A stretch of DNA of 64,000 nucleotides from positions 434,001-498,000 of the forward strand of contig CADCSX010000001.1 of assembly GCA_902805475.1 (NCBI GenBank), read 5' to 3'. Within the stretch, counting starts at the first letter, position 1; every line of letters begins with the position of its first letter. Below the pieces are notes generated by a model. The model saw only the letters and a program-made list of their open reading frames with translations. It was not told the origin of the DNA and did no database searches. The DNA is from Entonaema liquescens. Lineage: Eukaryota; Ascomycota; Sordariomycetes; Xylariales; Xylariaceae. The translations under genes were made by a program, and so were the position numbers. Below, one piece after another: positions 38,211-49,924 of this stretch.

Positions 38211-39246
38211 ATGGAAAACATCAACAACAATCAAGTTCCCTTCTGGGAATTCATGCAGCAATTTGGCCCGCAAGAGGCCGGGAGAAGCGGCGCTGGCATT
38301 GACCATGCCAACTTCGGTCCTCAGTTCCCTCCGGGATTTCCATTTGATAACGCTCAGTTCAATCCCTGGATGGCTCACGGTTGGGGCCGTTGGGCCAACC
38401 CACGGGGCCCTCGCGGGGGACACGGCGGGGACACGGCGGGATGGCCGTCAACAGTATCAAGGCGCACACGAGGCCGGCAGGGAAGAAGACCACGGCGATA
38501 CCGAAACGGAGAGTTCTCCCGAAACCCTGAGACACACGCCAGACGAGTCAGTGACTGGTGACGTTCCGCCGCCTCCACCCCCTCCACCAGCCGGAGGTTT
38601 CCCTTACGTTCCCACCTACCATCCCCCACCACCGGTTGCCCCGAACCACCCACCTCATGCACCGTTCCATCACGGTCATCCGCACCCATTCGGCCCCCGA
38701 CGAGGGCGAGGAGGTCGATGCGGACGTGGCGGCCGGCGTGGACCACATACACCGCCGGCTTATAGCGGGCCATGGGACTTCCGTCCATTGATGCATGCTC
38801 TTTCTGCTCACCCATTCGCCGAAGCTTTTAGGGAGTACATGGACCAAGCTCGCAGTGGTCCCTCCGGCGAATCGGACGAACACCAAGATGACGCCTTCGT
38901 CCCGCCCGTCGACGTGTTCAATACTGAGAAAGCGTATGTACTTCATGTGTCCTTACCAGGAGCGTTGAAGGAGGACATCGGAGTGAACTGGGACGGTGAA
39001 AAAATCAACATCGCTGGCGTTGTATACCGTCCGGGCAACGAAGAGTTCCTCCAGTCCTTAGCTTCTAGTGAACGGAAGGTGGGTATGTTTGAGAGAAGCA
39101 TCAAGCTGCCACCTCCGGGAAGTGACGAAAAGGAGGATATTGACGGTCTCAATATCACCGCCAAAATGGAGAACGGTATTCTCATCGTTACCGTCCCCAA
39201 GACTGAGAAGGAGTGGACTGAAATCCACAAGGTTGACATCGAGTAA
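38211..39246 (+). CDS. Small heat-shock protein (Hsp20/alpha-crystallin), apparent frame break in a G-rich repeat
   Basis: An ATP-independent chaperone that holds unfolding proteins. The start MENINNNQVPFWEFMQQFGP and the following Phe/Pro/Gly-rich segment (FNPWMAHGWGRWANPRGPRG) are in the frame of 38211. The rest, from about 38440 on, is in the next frame. It has a Pro/His/Gly-rich linker, then the alpha-crystallin domain (VPPVDVFNTEKAYVLHVSLP, INIAGVVYRPG, MENGILIVTVPK). The change of frame must fall at about 38415-38440, where an 11-bp unit (GGGGACACGGC) is present twice. Removing one G, or restoring a third copy of the unit, both join the frames (344 or 348 aa). No intron of suitable length is seen. 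An ATG at 38098 is in the second frame but would put TATA inside the gene and lose the conserved start. Confidence 0.9.
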
Positions 39247-39598
39247 ACATATGATGTCCCGGAGTGGAAGGATATGTGCTGGTAACCTGGTTATGGAATA
39301 TTGGTGGTAACCTCGCAGGATGGAATGGTAGGCGTTAGGAGTTGCGGGTAGCACAAACTCTTAGTATAGCAATAAATGATCGATTACTTCGATTACTTGA
39401 AGAAGCCTCCCTAAGATTGTCTTAATAATGATACCCTAGATTGCTGCTGGCTTGTATTCACTTTGAAACTCACCTAGTATAGTTTTACATTCCGTTAAAA
39501 GTTAAGGGATGATCTCCCTTTTCCGCCACGATTTACTAACCACGATGATGAATGGCTCAATAGGTATAGGCGGAGAGCTGGGCTTTCATCACATCCGC
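39247..39598. other. Convergent spacer, 350 bp
   Basis: 3' flanks of the Hsp20 and Pcc1 genes; nothing else seen. Confidence 0.6.
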
Positions 39599-39928
39599 TT
39601 ATGCCTTAATATCTTCTGTGTCCAGTACATCCGTGTCGAGTTCTTGCATGACTTCGATTACTAGATTTAGGCTATCCATAAAAGAGTTGACAGCTACGCG
39701 AAGCATCCTATTGGTAGTGGCCTTGTACTCGGTTCGTAAGATACTCCCTTCTATATTTCCATTGCTGGTATCTTCACCTGACTGGCTGATAGAGAAAGTT
39801 CGCTTCACTAAAGGCGATAGTTCTTTGTCGACTTGTAGGGCTTTCAGAGCAATGGATGCTAATCTGGATGTAGGGAATGGCACCTCGATTGTCCTAGAAG
39901 GTGGCAGCGTTAGCCTTGAGTCACTCAT
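39599..39928 (-). CDS. pcc1: KEOPS/EKC complex subunit Pcc1
   Basis: A small dimerising subunit of the KEOPS complex, which makes the t6A modification of tRNAs that read ANN codons and also affects telomeres and transcription. The single exon encodes 109 aa. The family pattern is clear: an N-terminal strand with VPFPTSRLASIALKALQVD, then VKRTFSI, a variable loop (SGEDTSNGNIEGS), LRTEYKATTNRMLRVAVNSF and a closing helix, DSLNLVIEVMQELD. The length is normal for fungal Pcc1. It was recognised from motif memory, not a search. Confidence 0.87.
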   Translation of the reverse strand: MSDSRLTLPPSRTIEVPFPTSRLASIALKALQVDKELSPLVKRTFSISQSGEDTSNGNIEGSILRTEYKATTNRMLRVAVNSFMDSLNLVIEVMQELDTDVLDTEDIKA

Positions 39929-41001
39929 TGCTCATTGCTCATTAGTCATTGTGATATTATGTAAACATACAGTGCACAAGGGAATTGTATATCTGCTGTT
40001 GAGGCCATGGTAGTCGCAGTCATACACCTTTCCCCAGGTGAATGAAGTCCAGGGTGGATTGTGGATTAATGCTTGGAATGCGGATTACGCAATGAGCAAA
40101 TAGTTGGAAATAATTGAGGTTGCGGTTGCAGTTGTGAGCCGCGGCGGGGAAACAGGGAGGGGTAAAACCAGGTTCCGAAAAATACGATAAGATAAGGATT
40201 GGTAGGAGAATAATGAATAATGACCGTTGGAATTCAGCTGCGGCTCATGAGGCCGACGTTTCAGCCACCTATGCAATGGGGGATGTACATACCTAGTAAT
40301 AACGGAGTGGGTCTGATACGGTTGCTAAGCAACGAGCTTGACCGGTAAACACGACAGGAACAACAGGGACTCAGGTTACGGTCTTAACCCAATAAGGTAA
40401 GAGGTCAAATGAGAACGCTATGCGACGGGCTAGAAAGCCTAGATGGGCTACAAGTTTGACCCATGTCTTTTTTCTTTCTTACCCCAACATAACAACAATC
40501 AAATAATAATAGAGCGAAACCATACAAAAACATCGCTTTTCTTAAAAAGCACCCATTGATGATTTACATCATCCAACTCAACCTTTCCTCCTTCACCAAC
40601 TCCTTTTAATTCTTTTTCACTCGCATTTGCATCTTACGCATTTGCATCTTACGCATTCACTACTACTACTACTTGCTACCGATTAGACCATTACACATCA
40701 TTAAACTAATTACCGATACATGAACTATTTTGTTTACCGTATCCGTTTTTAGAATCATTGCTTCACGGATATCATTACAGGGTCCCCGTCCCTTCTAAGC
40801 GACTTTATATAAGTTTCTGCCCACTACCATCCATACTATACCGCAAGGCCTGCGTTTGTTTATGCAGAGCCATTGAAGCTTCCCGTCTTCCCGTCCGAGT
40901 CTATACTTGACGGGGTTACCCAAAGACGAGTTCATAACCCGGAAACAACAAAGGAAGCAAAGCAGAATCGAGTAGAAACAGCGACAACATTAACATTCAA
41001 G
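39929..41001. promoter_or_regulatory. Divergent upstream region of pcc1 and cdc14
   Basis: About 1.1 kb. The right half (40,460-41,000) is A- and CT-rich with a GCATTTGCATCTTAC repeat near 40,620-40,660, probably the promoter and long 5' leader of cdc14. No gene was seen. Confidence 0.5.
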
Positions 41002-43261
41002 ATGCCGCCTTCGAGGAGTTCCAACTCGGGTCAGGTCATTGAGTATATTCCAGGTATATTCCCCTTTTACCGTTTCCCACCGCATTGGCATATCCGACAG
41101 CACTTCCGATATCAGCTTATTCGCTTCTCTCACCTCTTATTCGTATTATCCTACATCTACTTGGTCTATCGTCCTAGTCACATCTATTATGTCCCTTGAC
41201 TCCTTGAGCATCTGCCTGACGCAGATCCAACTGGGAGATCTTGTTTCTCCTGGCATTTCTCCTGGCATCTTACACAATCCATTGTATCCCTCATTGCTAC
41301 TTAATTCGGAAGCATTTCCAGTCACTTTGCTAACATACGCAGACCGCCTTTACCTAGCATCTTACCTTCACACTCCTAACGCCGACACCGTCTTCCCTTA
41401 CTCGGAACAACCAACTCGCTCACCCACTAAACGATCACAAAGAGCTGTCGACGGTCCTTCTCCTGCCGTGTCTAAGTCTGACCGACATCCCCGTATTACT
41501 TTACGGTTGATGACAGCCTCCTATACAATGCATTCCATCACGACTTTGGCCCACTTCACATTGGTCATTTGTACCGCTTCGCTTTGCATTTCCATGATGT
41601 TCTTGGCGCAAAGGAAAACCAGCACAGGCCGATTGTGTTTTGGAGTCGTGCAGACCCGAGAAGTAAGTCTGCGCACATGTATAACGGTTAATGCTGTTAC
41701 TAACAACTTTGGAATAGGTCGAGCCAACGCCGCTTGTTTACTCGCTTGCTACATGGTCTTGATCCAGTCCTGGCCACCTCACCTGGCCCTAGCGCCAATT
41801 GCGCAGGTTGATCCGCCTCTGATGCCTTTCCGCGACGCTGGATACAGTCAGGCGGACTATGGTATCACCGTGCAGGATATCGTGTACGGTGTTTGGAAAG
41901 CTAAGGAAGAAGGCTGCTGCGTCCTGGACAATTTCGATCTTGACGAGTACGAAAGATTTGAACGAGTAGAGCACGGCGACTTCAACTGGATCACGCCTCA
42001 TTTCCTAGCATTCGCGTCTCCGCAACACACCCCGGTAGCACGCATCACAGAGTCGTCAGAATTGTATGACACTCTTCCCAAGACACTCTCCGCAGTCGAT
42101 TCTCATCCCAGCCTCCCCCAACCATTCAAGAATGTCCTAAAACACTTCTCTGAGCGCAGCATTGGCCTAGTTGTCCGACTCAACTCGCCTCTGTACTCCC
42201 CATCTTACTTCGAGGCGTTAGGCATCCAACACCTGGATATGATTTTCGAGGACGGTACTTGCCCTCCCCTGAGCACCGTTCGAAAATTCATTAAGCTTGC
42301 GCACGAGACGATCACTGTTCGGAAAAAGGGTATCGCGGTCCACTGCAAGGCCGGTCTTGGAAGGACTGGATGCTTGATTGGAGCATACTTAATCTACCGC
42401 CATGGGTTCACGGCAAATGAGGTTATTTCTTTCATGAGATTCATGCGTCCCGGCATGGTTGTTGGCCCTCAACAGCATTGGTTGCACATCAACCAAGGCG
42501 TCTTCCGGGAATGGTGGGTTGAGGAAAGATTGGAGAGAAAGCTTAGAAAGGAATTCGCCGCGGCAAACCAGGCGCCCAGCACACCCATCCGGGCAATGCA
42601 GAAAGCTACTTTGAGCCGAAGCGCCCAGGCATCTACACCACCTAGCAGAAGCCCGTCAAATCGTACACCCCTGGGTGAAATGGACGGTGAGCGACGCAAC
42701 GCGGGTACGCAAGAGGACTACCTACCTGCCCCGACACCAGGTCAGCCCCGGAAGACGAGTCGTATAGACCGACACCATCCTTACCAGCGCAACACGGTTC
42801 AACCTTCCCCGGTTGAGGAGGAACACGAGGGAGCTGAGAAGGATACTGAGGTTATATCCGTCCACAGACGGTCCAACGATGCCGAATCCGAAGAGGAATG
42901 GCTCCTACGCATGCGAACGCATCGCAAAACATCACACACACCAGGTCGCAGTGAAAAGATGAGATCAGTAAGCCAAAGCACGACGACGACAATCTACCAG
43001 GTCATAGATAACGATGCATCTAAAGACGCTGAGAACATTGGCAGTGCTCGGCCGAAGACCATCGTGGATCATGTCACGGGCTCGCCAACGCGGTCGGCGA
43101 GCGCTTCGGGTGTATTGACCAAGGTCAGGAGCAGCAAGCGAACCGCCGACTCCAGCCGTAGCAAAGACTCGGCAGGTGTGCGCAAGACGAGCGGTCGGGT
43201 TGGCAGTATCAATGCCACCTCAAATGCTAACACGACGGCACGTAAGGTATCCGCGATATAG
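41002..43261 (+). CDS. cdc14: Cdc14-type dual-specificity phosphatase, apparent one-base deletion in exon 2
   Basis: Removes Cdk phosphates at mitotic exit and acts in septation and nucleolar segregation. Exon 1 (41002-41053) reads MPPSRSSNSGQVIEYIPG. It is followed by a long 289-bp intron (41054-41342). Exon 2 starts RLYLASYLHTP. Exon 3 begins at 41718 after a 55-bp intron (41663-41717). The frame breaks at the T-run 41500-41502: one added T restores ITFTVDDSLLYNAFHHDFGP and PIVFWSRADPRS up to the intron. The corrected total is 1917 nt (638 aa), a multiple of three. The active-site loop HCKAGLGRTG is at residues about 332-341, followed by the WPD-equivalent and substrate-groove blocks typical of Cdc14. 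The last 200 or so residues are Ser/Arg-rich and disordered, expected to carry regulatory phosphosites. Confidence 0.95.
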
Positions 43262-44700
43262 GAGACCGAGTCCTTACGATTGCCGAAGTGAGCGTTAATG
43301 GCTGTTTAATGATGTTGCGTTTTTAATGGCATGTTCAATGATAATTAGACCCCACGGACCAGCTATTTTTCACGATGATGACTATGACGACTAAGTCACG
43401 GTTCCCTGCATATGCGTATGGCGTTTGGTATCGACGAGGCATATGAATTTTCCTCGCTTAGAGACAATGGATCCTACTTGTTCTCCCTTCGCAAAAGACC
43501 CCCTTGGCTATTGTGCCGGCGTATATTCTCACTGGCGAGCTCTCCAATATTGAAATGTTTGAATGACTTACGGCGTTTACGGGATTACTTGGTATCGGTT
43601 TGGAATGGACATGATGAGCATTGTTTTTTATTTTTAATCTGGGCTGTCTGACTCGCCATGTTGCCTATGTTTGACTCCGTCACCCAAGTTTTTTGTTGGA
43701 AAGCAGATGCGAGCAGAGCATTGGAGTAAAAGGGGAGGATCAAAGTCGAAGTAACATTGTTCTCTGCTGTTTAGATAAATACGCGCATATGATGAATACT
43801 TTCTGTTCAATTCTGTTTTGTTTTCGTTTCTTCAGGCGGTGAATAAGTACATTGCGACATGAGCGAGCCTCGTATATATCCGCCCTCCAGCCGAGTGGCA
43901 GGGCAGATATGGATGAAAATAGAAAGATGAGCGACCCCGGTCCGTTTCCCTGTCTAGTGACTCTTTAATGTCTTTATTTACTAAATAGTTTTGTTATTGA
44001 CGTCGAGTAAATCCGGTTTTGCTCTGATATCTTGCTCTATTAGATCTTTTCGTAACAAAAAACCGTAGTCAATATCTACCAAATTAACAGGAACTTGGTA
44101 TGAGACTTAGTTATTGAATCCAGGAATCTTGTCAAAACTGATTAATCACTTTCTCGAATCCCACGCTTCCGCTCCATGCAGGCGGAGATCCTGTGGTACG
44201 ATCTATCAACCTTGGAGCACCTCGAGAGGGCTTGCCTGCGGGTAGATACTGAATTCCATGCGCGAGAGAGCGGGGGAGTAGGACTACGACGTTGCGCGAC
44301 GAGGGACAAGCCGTGCTCGTTGTTTCTTCCCCGAATAAGTCGCATATGCTAATTAGATCCCTGGGTTTTCCTGCATCTCTTTGTTTCTGTAGATCATTAG
44401 GTCAGGTCAGATCAGATCAGATCAGATCGCTTTGTGAGTGAAGGGAGGGGAGGTTAACTCACCAACTAACTGACAAACTAACTAACCTACCTTAGAAAAA
44501 GGGTGTTCGTCTGTTTACCCCCCCCCTCGTTGAATGGATGTTCGGATGGGATTGGGGAGGGGAAGAAAGTCAAACTATCTCACTTACATACCGACCACTA
44601 GGTAATTAGGTAGGTAGGTATCCAAAACCTCCAACTCGCCTTTCCCGTATCATATGAACAACCGCCCGTCCGCGCGAACCAGCGTCCCACGCGCGCCGCC
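43262..44700. other. Intergenic, 1.4 kb
   Basis: 3' flank of cdc14 and upstream region of the esterase. It has a GATCA repeat at about 44,400-44,428 and a C-run near 44,519. No gene was seen. Confidence 0.6.
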
Positions 44701-47002
44701 ATGAAAAAGCCCACCCGGGGCGCCAAGCCATGGCACGTATTTGCGGTCCTGGCGGCAATCGTCGTGATTGTCGTCGTAGTCACTCCTACGGCGATATTAA
44801 TCCCGAGGCAGAATCGCCAACAGGATATTGAGCTGGCCAAGAGGGTATTCCCTTTCTTTCTTTCTTCCCTCCCATTCCCATTTCTCTCTACCCCTCCTAG
44901 TTAGCCATTTATCTAGGTACCTACTTGGATATTCGTCCCTTCTTATTAGAGTTTTTTTTTTGGTTTGGTTTTTTGGTTTTTCGTACGAGAGAGATCAAAG
45001 CGCTAATCCCTGAGACGAAACGAAGACCCCGTCGCATCCGGCTGTTGCCCGCGTCAACTTGGGCTACGCCCAGTACCAGGGCTCGCTTGTAGGTGCCGAT
45101 GGCGGCGTCGCGCAGTATCTGGGTATGCGGTATGCGGCGCCGCCGACGGGGGAGCGGAGGTGGCGCGCTCCGGTCGAGCCGGAGGTGGATGATTCAGGGG
45201 ACCAGGCGGCTGATACGGTGAGTTTTCAGCTCGGGCGTATTCTTTTACTCTATTTATATCTCCCTACTTCTCTAGCTATCATCTCGATGGCAGAGAAAAA
45301 AAAAGGGATGGGAGAAGTAGACTAGCTAACACGCGGAGCGCATCTATGTAGTTCGGCCCCATCTGTCTAGGCATCTCGGTGCCGTATCCCAACGTCGTAG
45401 CGCAGGATGAAGATTGTCTATACGCCAACGTGTGGGCACCAGCTAACGCCACGCTCGACTCTAAGCTTCCCGTGTGGCTATTCATCCAAGGCGGAGGTTT
45501 GTCTCCCCTTTCTACCCTATCTATCTATCTAACAACAAACTCCCTTCTATCCCATCCCGTCCCACCCCTAAGCCAAGCGAAAGTCTAACTCCTTACAATC
45601 TCGAGCTCCCTACTAAACCAACGCTAAAATAAATAAATAAACAGGCTACACGGCCAACACCAACGCCAACTGGAACGGCACCGCGGCCGTCTCGCGCTCG
45701 GCGCGGTCCATCGTCCTCGTCAACTTCAACTACCGCGTCGGGCTGTGGGGGTTCCTAGCCAGCGACCGGGTGCGCGCGGGGGGTGCCGGCGACCTCAACG
45801 TCGGGCTGCGCGACCAGCGGCAGATGATGCGGTGGGTGCGGCGGCACGTCGCGCAGTTCGGCGGGGACCCCGACCACGTCGTGATCCACGGGGCGTCTGC
45901 GGGCGCGGGTTCCGTGGCGCTGCACTTGCTGGTTTCGCATGCGGAAGAGACGAGGGGTGGTAGCGGTAGCGATGGTGGTGGTGGTAGTGAGGAGAATCTG
46001 TTTGTCGGCGCGATGGGAGAATCCCCCTTCTTTCCCGCGCAGCCGACTGTGCAGGATCTCGAGTGGCAGTTCGATTTGGTGCTCTCGCAGACGGGATGTA
46101 CCGACGACCCGAACCCGATGTCGTGTCTGCGAAACAAAGACACTTCGACGCTCCAACAATCCGCCAACATACCGTCCCCCTTCCCCAGCCGCCCAGGTCT
46201 CCCCTCGCCCCTCCCCCTATTCTACTGGACGCCCTGCATCGACGGCTCCTTCCTCCCGGACTCCCCCTCGGTGCTCTTCTCCCAGGGGTCTTTCGTCGAC
46301 GTGCCTATCCTCATGGGCACGACCACCAACGAGGGCACCGTGTTTGCGCCCGCGAACATAGCCAGCGCAGACGACATGGCGGTGTTCCTACAGAACAACT
46401 ACCCGCATGTCACCGATACCCAAGCTAGCAACTTTTCCTCCGAGTACCCGCAAGAGCCTCTTCTCCCCCTACACGAGTCGTGGTTCCCCTCCGCGGCAAC
46501 CGCCTACGGCGAAGCAACGTTTATCTGTCCGACAAACAACCTCCTATCATGGTATGTCCAGCGCCGGGGTAATGCAAAACACGCATGGAGTTACCGGTAC
46601 GACGTATACGACGCGGCGAACGCGGCGCAGGGACTGGGTGTCCCGCATATCTGGGAGTCGTGGGCTGTGTTCGGGCCGGACAGCCAGCAGGGTCCGGGGG
46701 GTGGACCGGCAAGTTACTATAACGAAGCGGCGCCGGTCGTGCCGCTTGTTATGGACTACTGGATCTCGTTTGTGAAAACATTAGACCCGTCTACGTTACG
46801 GACGGCCGGGGCTCCGGTTTGGGAGTTGTGGAATACGGAGGGGAGCGGGAGCAAGAATGGAACTACGGGTGTTGATGCTGGTCAGAGATTACTCATGCAG
46901 GTGGGCAACTTCTCGATGGAGACGGCGCCACAGGATCAATGGGAAAGATGTGATTTCTGGAAGGGACTTGCACCTGCGCTGCAGCAGAGGGGAGTCCAAT
47001 GA
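44701..47002 (+). CDS. Type-B carboxylesterase/lipase with N-terminal membrane anchor
   Basis: Alpha/beta-hydrolase of the carboxylesterase B (cholinesterase-like) family. Four exons: 44701-44844, 45026-45217, 45352-45496 and 45645-47002; 1839 nt, 612 aa, no frame break. The start has basic residues then one hydrophobic segment (residues about 12-35, FAVLAAIVVIVVVV), which suggests a type II membrane protein facing the lumen or outside. Family hallmarks are YLGMRYAAPPTGERRWRAP, QDEDCLYANVW, the oxyanion GGG, NYRVGLWGFL, and the nucleophile motif GASAG (Ser near residue 240). The usual acid residue is in TTNEGTVF and the His is probably in VPHIWESWAVFGP. The three introns are 134-181 bp, longer than in neighbouring genes. 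The substrate cannot be predicted. Confidence 0.92.
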
Positions 47003-47270
47003 CATGTTCGGTAATAAGTTTTCGGATATTTGTGTCTCGCATACGATAAGATTTACGTATCAAGCTGACGCTTAAGATACGGGTAGTTTGGGTGATATTG
47101 TAACCCGGTTCTTGGATAGTATATATCAATATATGTTCATCACGTAAATTTACCACAGGGGAATACCCATCAGCTATTTGTGACACATGTAGGTAGGTTA
47201 TATCCTAGATGACTTCTTTTAAGACATCCCTTTCTTCGACTGTTTTCTGTGACATTTCGGTCTATAACTC

Positions 47271-49924
47271 TTAACGTACTTTAGACCATTTCGTTTCGAA
47301 TATAGACACCATATTCAAGCGAAGCCCTTGTGAGTCCCATAGAGATCTACAAGGTATTATCGCTCCCTTACTTAGCCAGGACGTCTTATCCTCCGAGAAC
47401 TCAAAGTGTTCAAGGTCAACGTATGTGAGCTTCGGCTTGAGCAAGACAGTAGAGCCAGTAGATTCCGAGCCAGTTAGTAGTTTGGCCAAAGACCCCTCAA
47501 CAACTACTGCAGATTGGTCCACAACGCTACTGAGGGGTAAAGATGAAGTAGTCCCTTCGATTGCTTGGTAGACCGCGGCCGTCTGGACAAACACGTCACC
47601 TGAGGGGGAGTCGACAACGACGTGGTGCAAGAGGGGATCTTCCGAGGACTCTCCACCGCCAACGGCATACAACCGGATAGATCCGGCGTCCACACTCGCG
47701 AATCCCAGATGCGCATGCCACTCCACACCAGCCGAACGCGGTAACTCTTCGACCTCAGCCGAGAAGACAAACGGCAGTGGCCTGTGGGCCGTCTTGCCAT
47801 CTTCAGCGTTAGCGTCAGCATCCGCATCGAAATCCTTCAAGACCTCCCAATCAGGAAGACCCGGTCTCGAAGCGGTATCGTCACCACTGTTACCGTATGT
47901 CATGTACGCAGGATTGTACTTTCGATCCCACGGGTCCGGCTCCTCTAAGGCGTCTGTCGAAAGACTAGAGGCTGCCACGTGCGCTGCGTTCCACGCCGCA
48001 GAAGCGAGCAGGGCACTGTGTCTCGCTTCCGACCGGAGGGCCGAGCGCGGAAAATATGCCACGGCGCTACTCCACCATTGGACCTGCATCTCACCGCCAA
48101 CACGCCAGAGATGTTGCAGCGCTAGGGTTACTTGCAATGCGAGGCTGCTGCTACCGTCTTTCGGTATCGGAGGCAGGGTCATAGTGGCGGGTACCAAGGG
48201 TATTTGTCCCGCGATGGACACCGCAAGAGGCGATTTTGAGTTTTGGGCATCGTTATTTTGACCCTCGTCGCCACTAAGCAGGGGATACGCGACCGCTTGA
48301 CTATATGGGCCGATGTTGGCTGGTGCCCAGTACGACCGCGACTGAACGTGCAGACCACGTCTTTCATTTCGCTTCAAATGAGGCTGAACGGTGAGTAGAA
48401 CAGCTATATCTGTGCCTTGGGGTAATATCACGTCCCCGCACGAGATAGTTACGCGAGCGGGAGGGTTAGGTTCACGGAAAAGGCCCCCGTAGAGCTTGTT
48501 GACGGTCGGAAAGTCCGTCATGTGTCGCAACACGATGACGGAACTGACAATTGCTGTTGACGGTAGGGCATGTTCGTGTAGACCTCGACCAACTTCGTCA
48601 ACTATCTTAGCTGTCTGATCTTCGATAGTCCCCGGTTTTCCAACAAAGTACCAGTCTTTGCTACTGGACTCGGGGTGTCCGAATCGGGACAGACTCGATG
48701 AAGGCGACAGTGATGTCTGAGATAACCCGCTATGGTCATACGCTAGCTTGCTCTCGTCGTGTAGTGACTCGAGAACAGTTTTGAACTCTAGATCAAGCAG
48801 GTCTGGGATGCGAACACCAAAACTATCTGTCTGGGGCAATGTATCTAAATCCGGCTTCATCTCAACTTTAGCTTTACGTATACTTATCCAGGCGCTTCCG
48901 CCGCCTTCACGCACAATTCTTTTATCATCTTCGTCAACTATTACTCGACCCTTAAACAGCACTGATGGGCCATCTACGACAAGTGTCTCAAACTCGCCAC
49001 CTTCTCCTAAGACGGCACCTCGTCCCCCATCACCCCCAAAGCGTCGGAGTGCGCGGCGAATGCGAGACACGGTGGACTCGCTCGCCACATTTTCCCATAA
49101 AAACTCTTCTCCCAGGCCAGCGCTAGCCACCTTCACGATGCGTGCCTCTAGCCCCGCGGCCGCCATATCGTAGAGTAGCTGCGCATCATCGTTCTTATCG
49201 GTAGCTACAGTTTGACCATCTGTAGCGGGAAAGGGCGACGGAAGCTCGGGGAACTGCCACAGATGCGCCAATGGCACTAAGCCCAGCCTCAGGGCAACGG
49301 ATTCAACGCGAGTTCGCTGGTACGTCGATAGTATAGCGCCTGTACATAGAGCGTTGATATCCGGGTGGGCCTCGAGGACAGCACGCAATAGCGGGACAAG
49401 GGACTCTGTCTCATCCTCGTCCGCTTGGTGACCATCAGGGTCCTGGTAGCTTATGCCGTGGTCCACCACTGTTCCCAGGATAGGTCGGCGGAATAGAGGT
49501 AGTCCCGTGGCCTGTGCATACAATGGAATAACTTGGTGACCCACGGTCTGGTACATGAAACTATTCAGGTCAGCCTCATCTTCCTCGTGGGCACTATGGT
49601 CTATTTCCGGTGCCGAGCATGAAGAAGTAAAGCATGAAGGGTGCTGGGGGCCAGATCCACGCCGGGAGAGATCCGTATGGTAGTAGTACTAGTAGTGTTA
49701 CCGGCATCGGCCCCAGTTGCCTCTTCAGCTTCGGTTCTGCTTGTGGCAGTAGTGGCATCTTTGCTATTGCTATTGTCGCTAGCACTGGCAGCTCTGGGCA
49801 GCGGGTGGAGGTTAGCGAGAGCTACAACGCGGTGCCCATTTGCCAGGCAGTGAAGAATGGAGTAGAAGCTATCCTTTCCCCCGGAGACCAGCGCGACAAC
49901 GTGTAGGGGTCTGTCCGCTGCCAT
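47271..49924 (-). CDS. dph6: Diphthine-ammonia ligase (Dph6-like) with RidA-type C-terminal domains
   Basis: Catalyses the last step of diphthamide formation on elongation factor 2, using ATP and ammonium. The start MAADRPLHVVALVSGGKDS holds the PP-loop motif SGGKDS at residues about 14-19, then FYSILHCLANGHRVVALANL. The second frame gives SFMYQTVGHQVIPLYAQATG, GAILSTYQRTRVE and LGLVPLAHLWQ. Toward the C-terminus lie two RidA/YjgF-like regions (one includes WAPANIGPYSQAV), the fusion known for fungal Dph6. The two frames are joined by a GT-AG intron of 101 bp (49601-49701), giving 2553 nt, 850 aa, exactly in frame. The branch site is weak, so a one-base deletion in the same low-complexity linker is the alternative. 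Confidence 0.92.

Noticed and set aside
41039..41342. N-terminal extension of cdc14 by an open frame through intron 1
   Set aside because: The peptide has no family similarity, while exon 1 at 41002 gives the conserved start and fits the acceptor at 41342.
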